This document shows, one piece after another, positions 36,172 to 44,862 of a DNA stretch of 64,000 nucleotides (position 1 is the stretch's first letter; each line of letters starts with the position of its first letter). Location: positions 620,001-684,000 of the forward strand of contig CBDFNC010000001.1 in the NCBI GenBank assembly GCA_965249895.1. The letters are read 5' to 3'. A model generated the notes under the pieces. It was given only the letters and a program-made list of their open reading frames with translations. It ran no database searches and had not been told where the DNA came from. Made by a program: the position numbers and the translations under genes. Source of the DNA: CBDFNC01 sp965249895 (GTDB taxonomy: Bacteria; Pseudomonadota; Gammaproteobacteria; Enterobacterales; CBDFNC01).

Positions 36172-37548
36172 TTAACCTATTGTCTGTATTTTTTCCGCTA
36201 TTGTAATAAATTCCTTCCGGCTAACCTTAAGACCGCTTGTAGCCGGATCTTGCCAGGAAAAATAGTACAGGGGTAATTTAAACCTCGCCAATCGACCTTC
36301 TAAAAAAGTATGTAATTCAGCCTGTTGGCATGTTCCCTTCCATTGGACAAAGGCGGCGGGTCGGAATCCAAACTTTTTGTCCCCAATGGGGACAACTATG
36401 GATTGTATTACTTCGGTAAACTGACTGATTTGTTGTTCTAGCTGTTCCGGCTGGATATTTTCTCCGCCACAAATAAACATATTGTCTTTGCGACCGCTAA
36501 CATGGAGCCCGTCACTGGTGATTGTTCCCATATCCTTGGTGTGGAACCAGCTGTTTTTTGTTGCTGGGGTAATTTTTCCTTGCCGGTAGTAGCCCAAAAA
36601 CAGGGTCAGGCCTCTGACCAAAATCTCACCCTTTAAGATTTTAACTTCCCGATACGGCAGAGGCTTGCCTGTTGAGTTTGACTCTGCATAGTTAGTGGAA
36701 ACTTGTGAGCTCAGTTCTGTCAGGCCATAACTTTGGTAGCTGTTAAAGTTTTTTTTGCTTACTTCTTGCAGTAAAGTTTTGGGTATCGCGGCGCCGCCAA
36801 TAAGCAGGTGCTTTAACTTTAGCTGGGTGTGGTCGGCTGCCAGTAATCTGAGCAGCTGAGTTGGCACCATAGAAACGTGGGTCACCGGCCAGCTTTTTAG
36901 GTTTTTCACCAGTTCCTTGCCAAATGGAATTGCGATACTGGCGCCGGAAAATAGACAACGCATCACCAAAGCCAACCCGCCAATGTGAAACAGGGGCAGG
37001 CTGGCCAGCCATATATCCCCTCTAGTTAAAGGTATTCGTTGTTTCGAACCCAGTGCGCTGTAGTAATGGTTGGCCAGGTTATGCACCGCAGCTTTAGGCG
37101 CACCACTACTGCCGGAAGTAAAAATAATATTGGCGGGCCTGAACCCGTTAAGTGGTAGTTGAGTGAGCTCGACTGGTTTTTCCTTTAACTGTATTTGTAT
37201 GGCGGTTACGCCTGCAAAGGTCCAGCTTTGTCGGTGCCACAACCAGGAGATATCTGCCTGGGATAACATTTGGGCCTGCTCTGGCTGGCTTAACCTGGGG
37301 TTAATCGGGCAAAAAACAATGGACTGCCGAAAACAGGCAAGCATCAGTACGATAAGCTCTAAGGAATTAAAGTCACATGCCCCCAGGTGTGTATTTGCGG
37401 TGATTTCCAGGTCAGTCAGCTGCTGCTCCATATGGTTGACCAGCTTGTCTAGCCGACCAAAGCTGATACTTCCTGCTTGTTGGTAAATGGCAGTTTCTTC
37501 CGGCTGAGCTATCGCCTGTTGCCTTAAGGGGCAGTTGAGCTTTTCCAA
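36172..37548 (-). CDS. menE: o-Succinylbenzoate-CoA ligase
   Basis: An ANL-family adenylating enzyme that activates o-succinylbenzoate to its CoA thioester for menaquinone synthesis. The phosphate loop NIIFTSGSSGAPKAAVHN is at about 135-152 and QSYGLTELSSQVS at about 270-282. The late TKDMGTI and GRKDNMFICGGENIQPEQLE are also present. The start chosen is TTG 37548, because GGAG lies just upstream; the frame is open to TTG 37602. It overlaps the end of menC by 25 bp. It is the last gene of the men operon. About 458 residues, as usual for MenE. Confidence 0.92.
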   Translation of the reverse strand: MEKLNCPLRQQAIAQPEETAIYQQAGSISFGRLDKLVNHMEQQLTDLEITANTHLGACDFNSLELIVLMLACFRQSIVFCPINPRLSQPEQAQMLSQADISWLWHRQSWTFAGVTAIQIQLKEKPVELTQLPLNGFRPANIIFTSGSSGAPKAAVHNLANHYYSALGSKQRIPLTRGDIWLASLPLFHIGGLALVMRCLFSGASIAIPFGKELVKNLKSWPVTHVSMVPTQLLRLLAADHTQLKLKHLLIGGAAIPKTLLQEVSKKNFNSYQSYGLTELSSQVSTNYAESNSTGKPLPYREVKILKGEILVRGLTLFLGYYRQGKITPATKNSWFHTKDMGTITSDGLHVSGRKDNMFICGGENIQPEQLEQQISQFTEVIQSIVVPIGDKKFGFRPAAFVQWKGTCQQAELHTFLEGRLARFKLPLYYFSWQDPATSGLKVSRKEFITIAEKIQTIG

Positions 37549-38507
37549 ACCAACTCCAATTCGTTGAGGGATAAACAGGGAATATTTCGGCCGGAGGGAC
37601 AAATAATATCTTTGCTAAACCAGTCCAGAGTATCCAGTCCGGATATAGTTTCGGGAGTCCAGATCTCGGCCAGTTGATATAGTTGACTGATAGCCATGGA
37701 GGATTCAAAGCTGGAACTGATGGATACTTGTATGTTCCTTCGATTGGCCTGCTGGATAAGCTGGCGCAGCCGTTTTAGGCTGCCTATCAGTGTCGGCTTT
37801 AGAATAAGCGCTTTGATCAATGGATGATGTGGTAATTCAAAGTCTGTGACTTGCAGACTTTCATCCAGGCCCAAAGCTATGCCTGTTTGTGTCGCGAAAT
37901 TCAGGCTGTCCGAGAGTTGCTGGCAAGGCTCTTCGATATAATCCACATTACCCTGTGGGATCTGTCTGGCAAAGTTCAGCGCCTGCTCCAGGGACCAGCT
38001 CTGGTTGGCGTCCAGGCGAATTTTGAGCTTAGGGTTCAACGAAACGAGCCGGTTGATCAAAGCAGCCTCTACTTCGGGCGCAAGTTTGGCCACCTTGAGC
38101 TTAACCAGATTCGGCTTATTAAGCGCCAGATACCTGTGGTTAATTTCCTCGGAAGAGTCCTGTAGCAGAGGTTGGCAGTTGGTTTGCGCAGGCATCTCGG
38201 TTGGAATTTGCCAGCGGGCACAGTCCAGACAGAAAGCCACAGAAGGCAGTGTGCTGGTGTTTTCAACTCCAGCTAAATGTTCAGTGAGAGATCCCAGCAG
38301 CGCTTGTTTTGCTTGTGTCAGGGTTTCCTTGCTAAACCCGGGCAGCGGAGCAAGTTCGCCAAAACCTTCACTGCCGTCTTTTGCCGCCAATCTGAGAATA
38401 TAACCCCGACGAAAAGTGATGATCTGATGTTTAAGCCTCAACGTTCCTTTAAGGGGAATCGAGTAGCGGTAAAGCCAGGCTGAAACTGGCTTTAATAGTG
38501 TGGGCAT
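37524..38507 (-). CDS. menC: o-Succinylbenzoate synthase
   Basis: A 327-residue enolase-superfamily enzyme that dehydrates SHCHC to o-succinylbenzoate. The conserved metal and catalytic elements are visible: VKLKVAKLAPEVE (KxK, about 135-147), RLDANQSWS (about 163-171), DYIEEPC (about 188-194), ALGLDESL and the late ALILKPTLIGS. Its ATG overlaps the menB stop by one base (TAATG), and it overlaps menE. Start and length agree with the family. Confidence 0.93.
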   Translation of the reverse strand: MPTLLKPVSAWLYRYSIPLKGTLRLKHQIITFRRGYILRLAAKDGSEGFGELAPLPGFSKETLTQAKQALLGSLTEHLAGVENTSTLPSVAFCLDCARWQIPTEMPAQTNCQPLLQDSSEEINHRYLALNKPNLVKLKVAKLAPEVEAALINRLVSLNPKLKIRLDANQSWSLEQALNFARQIPQGNVDYIEEPCQQLSDSLNFATQTGIALGLDESLQVTDFELPHHPLIKALILKPTLIGSLKRLRQLIQQANRRNIQVSISSSFESSMAISQLYQLAEIWTPETISGLDTLDWFSKDIICPSGRNIPCLSLNELELVWKSSTAP

Positions 38508-39331
38508 TAAGGGTTTCGGCCGAATTTTTCGAAATTCGGTGGTCGTTTTTCGTTAAATGCGTTACGTCCTTCCTGACCTTCTTCGGACATGTAAAATAGC
38601 ATAGTGGCATTACCGGCTAATTCTTGCAGCCCGGCCTGGCCGTCACAATCCGCATTTAATGCAGCTTTCAGGCAGCGCAGCGCCATGGGACTGTTTTGCA
38701 GCATTTCTCTGCACCAGGAAACCGTTTCTTTCTCCAGTTCGGCTAATGGCACTACCGTATTAACCAGCCCCATATCCAGCGCTTGTTTGGCATCATACAT
38801 GCGGCACAGGAACCAGATTTCCCTGGCTTTTTTCTGGCCGACGATACGCGCCATATAACTTGCGCCCCAGCCCCCGTCGAAGGAGCCGACTTTTGGTCCG
38901 GTTTGGCCAAACTGGGCGTTGTCGGCGGCTATGGTTAAGTCACACATCATATGTAATACATGACCACCGCCCACTGCATATCCGGCAACCATAGCAACAA
39001 TAGGTTTCGGACAGGTGCGGATTTGGCGTTGAAAATCAAGTATGTTTAAGTGATGTACTCCTGAGTCGTCCTGATAGCCGGAATCCCCCCTCACACGCTG
39101 ATCTCCGCCGGAACAGAATGCCAGTTCTCCGGCACCGGTGAGGATAACGACACCTATGCTTTGGTCGTATCTGGCATCTTCTAACGCCCGGCTCATTTCC
39201 TGTACGGTCACAGGCCTGAATGCGTTGCGTACTTTGGGCCGGTTAATGGTGATTTTCGCGATGCCTTGAGCTTTGTGGTAGAGGATATCCTGATAAGGGC
39301 TGGAATGGTCTTGCCAGTTGATAGCTGTCAT
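38507..39331 (-). CDS. menB: 1,4-Dihydroxy-2-naphthoyl-CoA synthase
   Basis: A 274-residue crotonase-family enzyme that cyclises o-succinylbenzoyl-CoA. ITINRPKVRNAFRPVTV (~28-44), FCSGGDQRVRG (~72-82), AVGGGHVLHM (~119-128) and GSFDGGWGASYMAR (~149-162) are signature MenB elements. The C-terminal RNAFNEKRPPNFEKF is also typical. It overlaps menH by 4 bp (ATGA) and menC by 1 bp. Confidence 0.96.
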   Translation of the reverse strand: MTAINWQDHSSPYQDILYHKAQGIAKITINRPKVRNAFRPVTVQEMSRALEDARYDQSIGVVILTGAGELAFCSGGDQRVRGDSGYQDDSGVHHLNILDFQRQIRTCPKPIVAMVAGYAVGGGHVLHMMCDLTIAADNAQFGQTGPKVGSFDGGWGASYMARIVGQKKAREIWFLCRMYDAKQALDMGLVNTVVPLAELEKETVSWCREMLQNSPMALRCLKAALNADCDGQAGLQELAGNATMLFYMSEEGQEGRNAFNEKRPPNFEKFGRNP

Positions 39332-40128
39332 TTACTCTCCGAGAGACTTGAGGTGATTTGCGCTAACTCCTGGGCATAGGGTATCGCCTGCTCGAGGTGA
39401 ATATTATGACCTGCCTCACTAAATGGTCGGATTTGTAGGTTTGGATGGGCCTTGCTCAAATGTGACGCCAGCTGGAAAAATTTGCGATCCTGGCGGCTGC
39501 AAAAATAATAGACAGGTAACTCGGTATGCCCCAAAAAAGGTGCCAGATTGTCTTGTTTGCCCAGGCTGGTGGCCAGTAACATATGGGCTAAGGCCTCTCC
39601 CTGGTTTACCTTACGTTTGTTCACCAAACTTTGTTTCTGGATTGGTGTTAAGGAGTCGAACACCCCCTGCTGATACCAGAGGGCTAAGGTTTCTGTGATG
39701 GCCTGAGAGGACCAACGTTTCGCCCAATTTTGGTCCGCAAGCAAACGCTGCTGTTTCTCTGGTTCCGAGCTAAGGCCTGTATGGCTGGATTCCAGTACCA
39801 GTGCTTTGATACCTTGAGGTTGTCGCCTGGCATGGTATAAAGCGATACGCCCACCCAGCGAATAACCGATCAAAATATAAGCGTTTACGCCGAGCTCAGT
39901 CAGGGTCTGACCGATCAACCGACTGGTGGCTGCAAAGCCATTGTCTAAAGGCGCCTTTATATGGCTGCTCGCTCCGTGCCCGGGTAAATCCAGCGCGATA
40001 CAGGTGTGCTGTTGGGCCAGTTTATCAAACACGGGTTGCCAGTCTTGATGGTTTCCCAGAAAGCCATGCAGAAAGACCAGGGGAAGGCCTGCTTTACTCG
40101 GCGTTACTTTAAAATAAAGTGAGTTCAC
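39328..40128 (-). CDS. menH: SHCHC synthase (MenH)
   Basis: A 266-residue alpha/beta hydrolase. LVFLHGFLGNHQDW (~17-30) forms the oxyanion region, LIGYSLGGRIAL (~85-96) holds the nucleophile serine, and EAGHNIHLEQA (~240-250) the catalytic histidine. It eliminates pyruvate from SEPHCHC in menaquinone synthesis. The start is GTG 40128, inside the end of menD (20-bp overlap). Its place between menD and menB supports the assignment. Confidence 0.9.
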   Translation of the reverse strand: MNSLYFKVTPSKAGLPLVFLHGFLGNHQDWQPVFDKLAQQHTCIALDLPGHGASSHIKAPLDNGFAATSRLIGQTLTELGVNAYILIGYSLGGRIALYHARRQPQGIKALVLESSHTGLSSEPEKQQRLLADQNWAKRWSSQAITETLALWYQQGVFDSLTPIQKQSLVNKRKVNQGEALAHMLLATSLGKQDNLAPFLGHTELPVYYFCSRQDRKFFQLASHLSKAHPNLQIRPFSEAGHNIHLEQAIPYAQELAQITSSLSESK

Positions 40129-41815
40129 CGATCCGCTTACCTATGCTCTTTACCAGCTCGGTGGTTTCATCTGCAGGTGTTTTTATTTCCAGTAAGCTCG
40201 CTCCTGAAAATGTCAGGCAGGAAGTATAGTCCAGCTCAAATTCTTGCTGGCTGATTGGATTGAGATACGGGATCTCAAAGAGTTCGCAGGCGGCTTTAAA
40301 GTTAAGGCCGTGGGGAAGTCGGTAGTAGTCTGCCTTTACCTGCTCAGGCACCGGCAGCAGGTTAAAGATGGCGCCGCCGTCATTATTCAACACGATAATT
40401 ATCATGGCGGAGCTCAGCTGTTTAAGCAGCGGCATGGAGTTTAAATCATGCAGCAGTGAGGTATCCCCTAACAGCAGGGTTAAAGGTCGCTCTGGGTTGG
40501 CCTTAGCCACACCGGTCGCAGTGGCTAACAAGCCATCGATACCGCTGGCCCCGCGGTTGGTATATATGCTTTGTTGCTTGCTGTTTTGTTCGCCAAACAT
40601 ATCCAACAAGCGTACCGGCATGCTGTTGCCGAGAAATAAATGGCTGTTGTCAGGTAGCAAGCGTGGTAACGCCCTGGTGACTGAAAGTTCAGTTAAACCT
40701 TGGTCCGTGTCGTGAAGCCAATGGTCGATCTGCTCATCAGCCTTAATCAGCTCTTCACCCCAGGGATTGTACTTATCTGCCTGGTGGAGTCTTAACCAGT
40801 CGTCCGTTGTCGCAACAAAGCGTTGCTTGACAATATGAGCGGGATCCAGTCTGGGTGTACTTTTGTCAATGAGCCAGTACGGGCCAGAAAAGTTGCGGAT
40901 AAACCCAAGCAGGCGTTTTGAGATCAGCCTGGCGCCAAACTGAATAATGATGTCGGCCTGCTCCAATACCGCTTTGTAATCGGCGTTGTTCAACAGGATA
41001 TCGTAGTAATGTAAGGGGTATGGATGGCCTTTTAACCCGGACTGAATGTCCGCCAGCAGCGGCCAGCCCAGTTCACTGGCAAATTGGGCGACCATGTCGC
41101 AGTTTTCTGTTTGGCCACAAATAATCAGACCTTTTTGGCGGCTTATTTGTGGCCAGTTTAATGACGTCGTCAATGCTGTTTGTTTGTTGTGGTACTGACT
41201 GTAACAGGTTTCACCACTACACCAGGCTGAAACTGGCGCCAGATATTCACTGTAATTATGTAAGTTCAGACCAGGGTATAGCGGCTCCCGGTAAGGGCAG
41301 TTGATATGTATTGGGCCAGGCGTCAGTGCCTGTTGATTGACAGCCTGGTCGATACTGGTAAGCAAAAACGCCGCAGGTATATGGAGATCCGGCGCCGGCA
41401 GGTTAACAGCCGATACCGGGTATTGAGCAAAGATGCCGGTTTGATTAATTGCCTGATTGGCGCCGCAATCGATGAGCTCCGCAGGTCTGTCCGCAGACAG
41501 AATAATCAAAGGAACATTGGTCAGGCTTGCTTCAATTAGCGCTGGATAAAGGTTGGCCACCGCGGTACCCGATGTGGTGACTATTACAGTTGGTTTATTT
41601 TTAGCTTTTGCCATTCCAAGCGCAAAAAAACCTAACCCTCTTTCGTCAAAGTGGAGGTGTTTATCCAGCTTTGGGTTTTCGGCTGCCGCCAGTACTAAAG
41701 GGGTTGAGCGGGATCCCGGCGCCAGACAAATATCTTCCACCCCTAGGCGGCTGAGCTCTTCCAGCAGTATATTGGCCCACAAAATGTTCGGGTTTGGATA
41801 GTGTTTGTGCATCAA
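40109..41815 (-). CDS. menD: SEPHCHC synthase (MenD)
   Basis: A 568-residue thiamine-diphosphate enzyme that joins isochorismate and 2-oxoglutarate. ICLAPGSRSTPLVLAA (~29-44), VTTSGTAVANLYPA (~79-92) and SADRPAELIDCGANQAI (~107-123) lie in the N-terminal domain. The cofactor site is the late LGDTSLLHDLNS with NNDGGAIFNLLP. The start is ATG 41815 (or the next codon). It follows menF after 9 bp and overlaps menH. Confidence 0.96.
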   Translation of the reverse strand: MMHKHYPNPNILWANILLEELSRLGVEDICLAPGSRSTPLVLAAAENPKLDKHLHFDERGLGFFALGMAKAKNKPTVIVTTSGTAVANLYPALIEASLTNVPLIILSADRPAELIDCGANQAINQTGIFAQYPVSAVNLPAPDLHIPAAFLLTSIDQAVNQQALTPGPIHINCPYREPLYPGLNLHNYSEYLAPVSAWCSGETCYSQYHNKQTALTTSLNWPQISRQKGLIICGQTENCDMVAQFASELGWPLLADIQSGLKGHPYPLHYYDILLNNADYKAVLEQADIIIQFGARLISKRLLGFIRNFSGPYWLIDKSTPRLDPAHIVKQRFVATTDDWLRLHQADKYNPWGEELIKADEQIDHWLHDTDQGLTELSVTRALPRLLPDNSHLFLGNSMPVRLLDMFGEQNSKQQSIYTNRGASGIDGLLATATGVAKANPERPLTLLLGDTSLLHDLNSMPLLKQLSSAMIIIVLNNDGGAIFNLLPVPEQVKADYYRLPHGLNFKAACELFEIPYLNPISQQEFELDYTSCLTFSGASLLEIKTPADETTELVKSIGKRIGELTLF

Positions 41816-41824
41816 TTCAGTATC

Positions 41825-43102
41825 TTATTTTAATAGGGTCAGGACAGTATTGATTTTGTTGTCCAGTTCTTGCCACTCAAGCTCGGGAATTGAACCGGCG
41901 ACAATTCCCGCTCCGGCGAACAGCTTAATTTGCCTGTCTTGAATAAGCGCACTGCGTATGGCCACCGAAAATTCACTTTGCTCGGTACTTAAATAACCCA
42001 CGGCGCCGGCATACCAGCCCCTGTGGTAGGTTTCATTGCGGCAGATAAAGTCCAGGGCGTTTTGTTTGGGGGTCCCGCCCACGGCAGGGGTCGGGTGCAG
42101 CTCGTCGAGCAGCTCTGGATCATTTATTTCGGGTCTTAAATAGGCGTGAATACGCTGTTTCAGGTGTTGTACACTCTTGAGCTTAAGGACCCCGACTGGG
42201 TCCAGGCCCACGTCTAAGCTGACCTTGTTGAGTCTTGTCAGGATATCGTTAAGTACTAAGGCATTTTCGCGCTTAATTTTCGGATCGCACAGCAACTCGT
42301 CCGCCAGCTTCTCGTCCTGCTCCGTGTTTCGTCCTCTGGCGGTAGTGCCTGCAAGGGCTTCCGTGGTGAGCCGGGCGCCGGATCTCAGGTAGAGCCGCTC
42401 TGGAGAGCAGCCAATAAAACTCTGTTGTTTTGAAAACTGGAAGACAAACTGAAAACAGTTGGCATTTAATGACTGCCAGTTTTGCAATAACTGCCAGGGG
42501 TTAATGGTGTCGCGGCAAGTGAGCTGGGTTTGCCTGGATAGTACGACTTTGGCCGTGGTCTGCTGAAATTCCGGGCTGATCACCTGTTCGACTAACCTGT
42601 TCCACTGGTGTTTAGTAGGGTTATCCTGGCGCGATAGGATAGGGTTGTTAATTTCCCCTATAGGTGCAGATAGCTGGATTTGTGATGTCAGAGATAGCGC
42701 CTGGTTTAGTTCTTCCTGTAACGAGCTGCGCGCCGGGTACAAGTTGCAAATCAGCTCATAAATCTTGCCTTGTCGCCTGACTTCAAGTCGTGGCAGGATA
42801 AATCGGCTGTGGCCAAACTCTGGCCAGCTGGAGGTTTCGGGCTGAAACCCTATACCGCCATAGTATCTGGCCTGGCCATCCAGCTCAGGCAAGTTTTGTA
42901 GGGAATGGCAAATACCCAAGGCGGCGACCTCCGCCTGGTCGTCCTTGTCACTCCAATATAATTTGGGAAACAGAGTCTGGGTTTGTAACCAAGCCAGCAA
43001 ATTCAGTTTGGAAGTCGGCATGCGTAGGCTAATAAAATCATCATCGACCGGTTTTTGACCTAGTTCGACTAACTGAGTGTTTAGCGCTTTTAGAGATAAC
43101 AT
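41825..43102 (-). CDS. menF: Isochorismate synthase (MenF)
   Basis: A chorismate-binding enzyme that makes isochorismate. The C-terminal catalytic block includes LTTEALAGTTARG, KLADELLCDPKIKREN, HLKQRIHA, LHPTPAVGGTPK and YAGAVGYLS, all conserved in MenF/EntC. The start at ATG 43102 matches the N-terminus of E. coli MenF best; a GTG at 43150 would add 16 residues. It is first gene of menF-D-H-B-C-E, transcribed away from menA. Confidence 0.94.
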   Translation of the reverse strand: MLSLKALNTQLVELGQKPVDDDFISLRMPTSKLNLLAWLQTQTLFPKLYWSDKDDQAEVAALGICHSLQNLPELDGQARYYGGIGFQPETSSWPEFGHSRFILPRLEVRRQGKIYELICNLYPARSSLQEELNQALSLTSQIQLSAPIGEINNPILSRQDNPTKHQWNRLVEQVISPEFQQTTAKVVLSRQTQLTCRDTINPWQLLQNWQSLNANCFQFVFQFSKQQSFIGCSPERLYLRSGARLTTEALAGTTARGRNTEQDEKLADELLCDPKIKRENALVLNDILTRLNKVSLDVGLDPVGVLKLKSVQHLKQRIHAYLRPEINDPELLDELHPTPAVGGTPKQNALDFICRNETYHRGWYAGAVGYLSTEQSEFSVAIRSALIQDRQIKLFAGAGIVAGSIPELEWQELDNKINTVLTLLK

Positions 43103-43291
43103 AAATAGATTGAGGGCCTGATTTCCGGTTGATTTTACTGTGTCTCTCACTCTTTGTTATTACGCGAAATCAATTTTTATTTTGCCTGACAAGTTTGTTA
43201 ACTTATCAGTGATGTAATGCAAACGCTACATTGGTAGCGATTCTCTGGCAATGGAATGATATGCCAATGAACTTTTTTTCTGGATATTTCC
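43103..43291. promoter_or_regulatory. men divergent control region
   Basis: About 190 bp between menF and menA, which face away from each other, so both promoters must lie here. I cannot define the boxes by eye. Confidence 0.4.
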
Positions 43292-44200
43292 ATGCCTGAC
43301 ACTTTATCTATCTGGCTATCAGCCATACGTCCTAAAACCTTACCCCTCGCTTGTGGTGCTATATTTCTCGGTTCAGGGTTAGCAGTATTTCACGGCCACT
43401 TTCAGCCCGGAATTTTAATTCTTGCCCTTATTACGGCTGTCTTGTTACAGGTTATTTCTAATTTAGCCAACGATTATGGAGATGCGGTTTCGGGGGCAGA
43501 CAATGAGCAACGACAGGGCCCTCGGCGCGTAATGCAGGCGGGTTTGGTCACTCAGGTGCAGATGAAAAAAGCCATAGCCTTAGCCTCCGGATTGGCTGTG
43601 GTGAGCGGTTTGGCGCTGCTATTCACGGCTTTTGGGCAAAACTGGCAAGCTATCTTAGGTTTTATCGGTCTAGGCCTGCTGGCCATTATTGCCGCGATCA
43701 CTTACACCATGGGGAAATCCCCCTATGGTTATCGGGGACTGGGTGATATTTCTGTGTTTTTATTCTTTGGCCTGTTAGGAGTGCTGGGCAGTTATTATTT
43801 GTATAGTCAGTCTCTGAGCTGGGTGCTGATGTTACCCGCCGCCAGCTGTGGTTTGTTATCGGCGGCGGTGCTTAATATAAATAACACGCGTGATATTAAG
43901 ACGGATAAAGCGGCTGGGAAAATAACCCTGGCGGTGCGGTTGGGAAGACAAAGAGCATGTTTTTATCAATGGGGGCTGATATTCTCGGCCCTGCTTTGTA
44001 CCCTGGCATTTATCGATACACAGGCTTTTTCCTGGCCAATCTGGTTATTTTTATTCACCTTAGTTCCCTTATTTTCCGGTGCGACTAAACTGGCGCACAG
44101 CGAGCAGGCTGAGGTATTAAACCAGCAGCTGAAGAGGACGGCGTTAAGCAGTTTCTTCTATTGTTTATTGTTGGGGCTTGGGCTGGTGCTTAACACATAA
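43292..44200 (+). CDS. menA: 1,4-Dihydroxy-2-naphthoate polyprenyltransferase
   Basis: A 302-residue UbiA-superfamily membrane protein with about nine helices. It carries the prenyl-diphosphate site NDYGDAVSGAD (~68-78) followed by QGPRRVMQAGLV, and the second acidic motif NNTRDIKTDKAAG (~201-213). It attaches the isoprenoid tail to DHNA in the inner membrane. It is divergent from menF and convergent with the DUF1289 gene, overlapping that gene by about 43 bp. Confidence 0.95.
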   Translation: MPDTLSIWLSAIRPKTLPLACGAIFLGSGLAVFHGHFQPGILILALITAVLLQVISNLANDYGDAVSGADNEQRQGPRRVMQAGLVTQVQMKKAIALASGLAVVSGLALLFTAFGQNWQAILGFIGLGLLAIIAAITYTMGKSPYGYRGLGDISVFLFFGLLGVLGSYYLYSQSLSWVLMLPAASCGLLSAAVLNINNTRDIKTDKAAGKITLAVRLGRQRACFYQWGLIFSALLCTLAFIDTQAFSWPIWLFLFTLVPLFSGATKLAHSEQAEVLNQQLKRTALSSFFYCLLLGLGLVLNT

Positions 44201-44349
44201 CTAGTGCCGTGGTTTAGCTGGCGCTGTTCAGATTTTTCTAATATTTTCAATCTCATGTCTCGATCTGCATCATGCCACTGGCAAATTTCTTCGAGGCTGC
44301 GAAAGCAGCCCAAGCAGATATCATCGTCATCCAGGCAACAGTTTCTCAC
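44158..44349 (-). CDS. DUF1289 (YdhL-like) small cysteine protein
   Basis: The frame encodes the DUF1289 pattern CVRNCCLDDDDICLGCFRSL followed by EEICQW and a charged helix. The conserved ESPC element lies 5' of the GTG at 44349, and no ATG, GTG or TTG precedes it before an in-frame stop. The real start may therefore be a non-standard codon (CTG near 44379), or the N-terminus may be damaged. Four cysteines suggest a metal site. The last ~14 codons overlap the menA 3' end. Confidence 0.65.
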   Translation of the reverse strand: MRNCCLDDDDICLGCFRSLEEICQWHDADRDMRLKILEKSEQRQLNHGTSYVLSTSPSPNNKQ

Positions 44350-44676
44350 ACAGGGTGACTCGATTGGATCTCGCAGTTTGATAAGCCTTATCCTCTAGCA
44401 GTTTTCAGAACCGTCTAATTACATAGACTGGTAATTGATATCCGAAGTTCGCTTTATCCTCAAGCCCGCGTTTGCACAGGTGCTAAATCGAGCACTGTCA
44501 TTGCACAAGGGACACAGCAATCCAGCGCCAGGGACGGAGAACTGACAACTAGGTGCGCGGGTTGGGGATCCGAACCCCAAAGTCACTGGATTACCAGGCA
44601 ATGTTCTGAATAGTGACTAAAAAACCTCAATATGTACATTTATGCTTTCTTATCTTGTATTTTTCTTATCAATTTC
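44350..44676. other. Intergenic region upstream of thiC
   Basis: About 300 bp before the thi promoter, with no gene. A CTGGATTACCAGGCAA segment near 44586 recurs as CTGGATTGCCAGGCAA near 53547. A GGGGATCCGAACCCC palindrome lies near 44565. Confidence 0.35.
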
Positions 44677-44682
44677 TATACT
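44655..44682 (+). promoter_or_regulatory. thi operon promoter
   Basis: TTGTAT (44655-44660), 16-bp spacer, TATACT (44677-44682). It would start transcription a few bases before the riboswitch. Confidence 0.55.
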
Positions 44683-44691
44683 AGCTCCCAT

Positions 44692-44775
44692 CTTGTCGGA
44701 GTGCCTTATGGGCTGAGACCGTTATTTACGGGATCCGTGGAACCTGATTTGGTTAGTACCAGCGAAGGGAACAAG
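44692..44775 (+). promoter_or_regulatory. TPP riboswitch (THI element)
   Basis: The conserved parts are in order: CTTGTCGGAGTGCC, GGCTGAGACC, GGGATCCGTGGAACCTGAT and GTACCAGCGAAGGGAACAAG. Closing stem P1 is CTTGT/ACAAG. It binds thiamine diphosphate and represses the downstream operon. CACCTT at 44809-44814 can pair with AAGGTG at 44847-44852, the thiC ribosome site. Control is thus probably of translation initiation (inference). Confidence 0.95.
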
Positions 44776-44862
44776 AGGGCAAAAATCTATTCAAAATATG
44801 CCTCACTCCACCTTCCGACAAGCAATCATCACACTTTTTCTGGAACAAGGTGAAGACTGCTC

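Noticed and set aside
44560..44580. tRNA T-arm-like palindrome on the minus strand
   Set aside because: GGGGTTCGGATCCCC resembles a T arm, but no acceptor, D or anticodon arm can be drawn around it.
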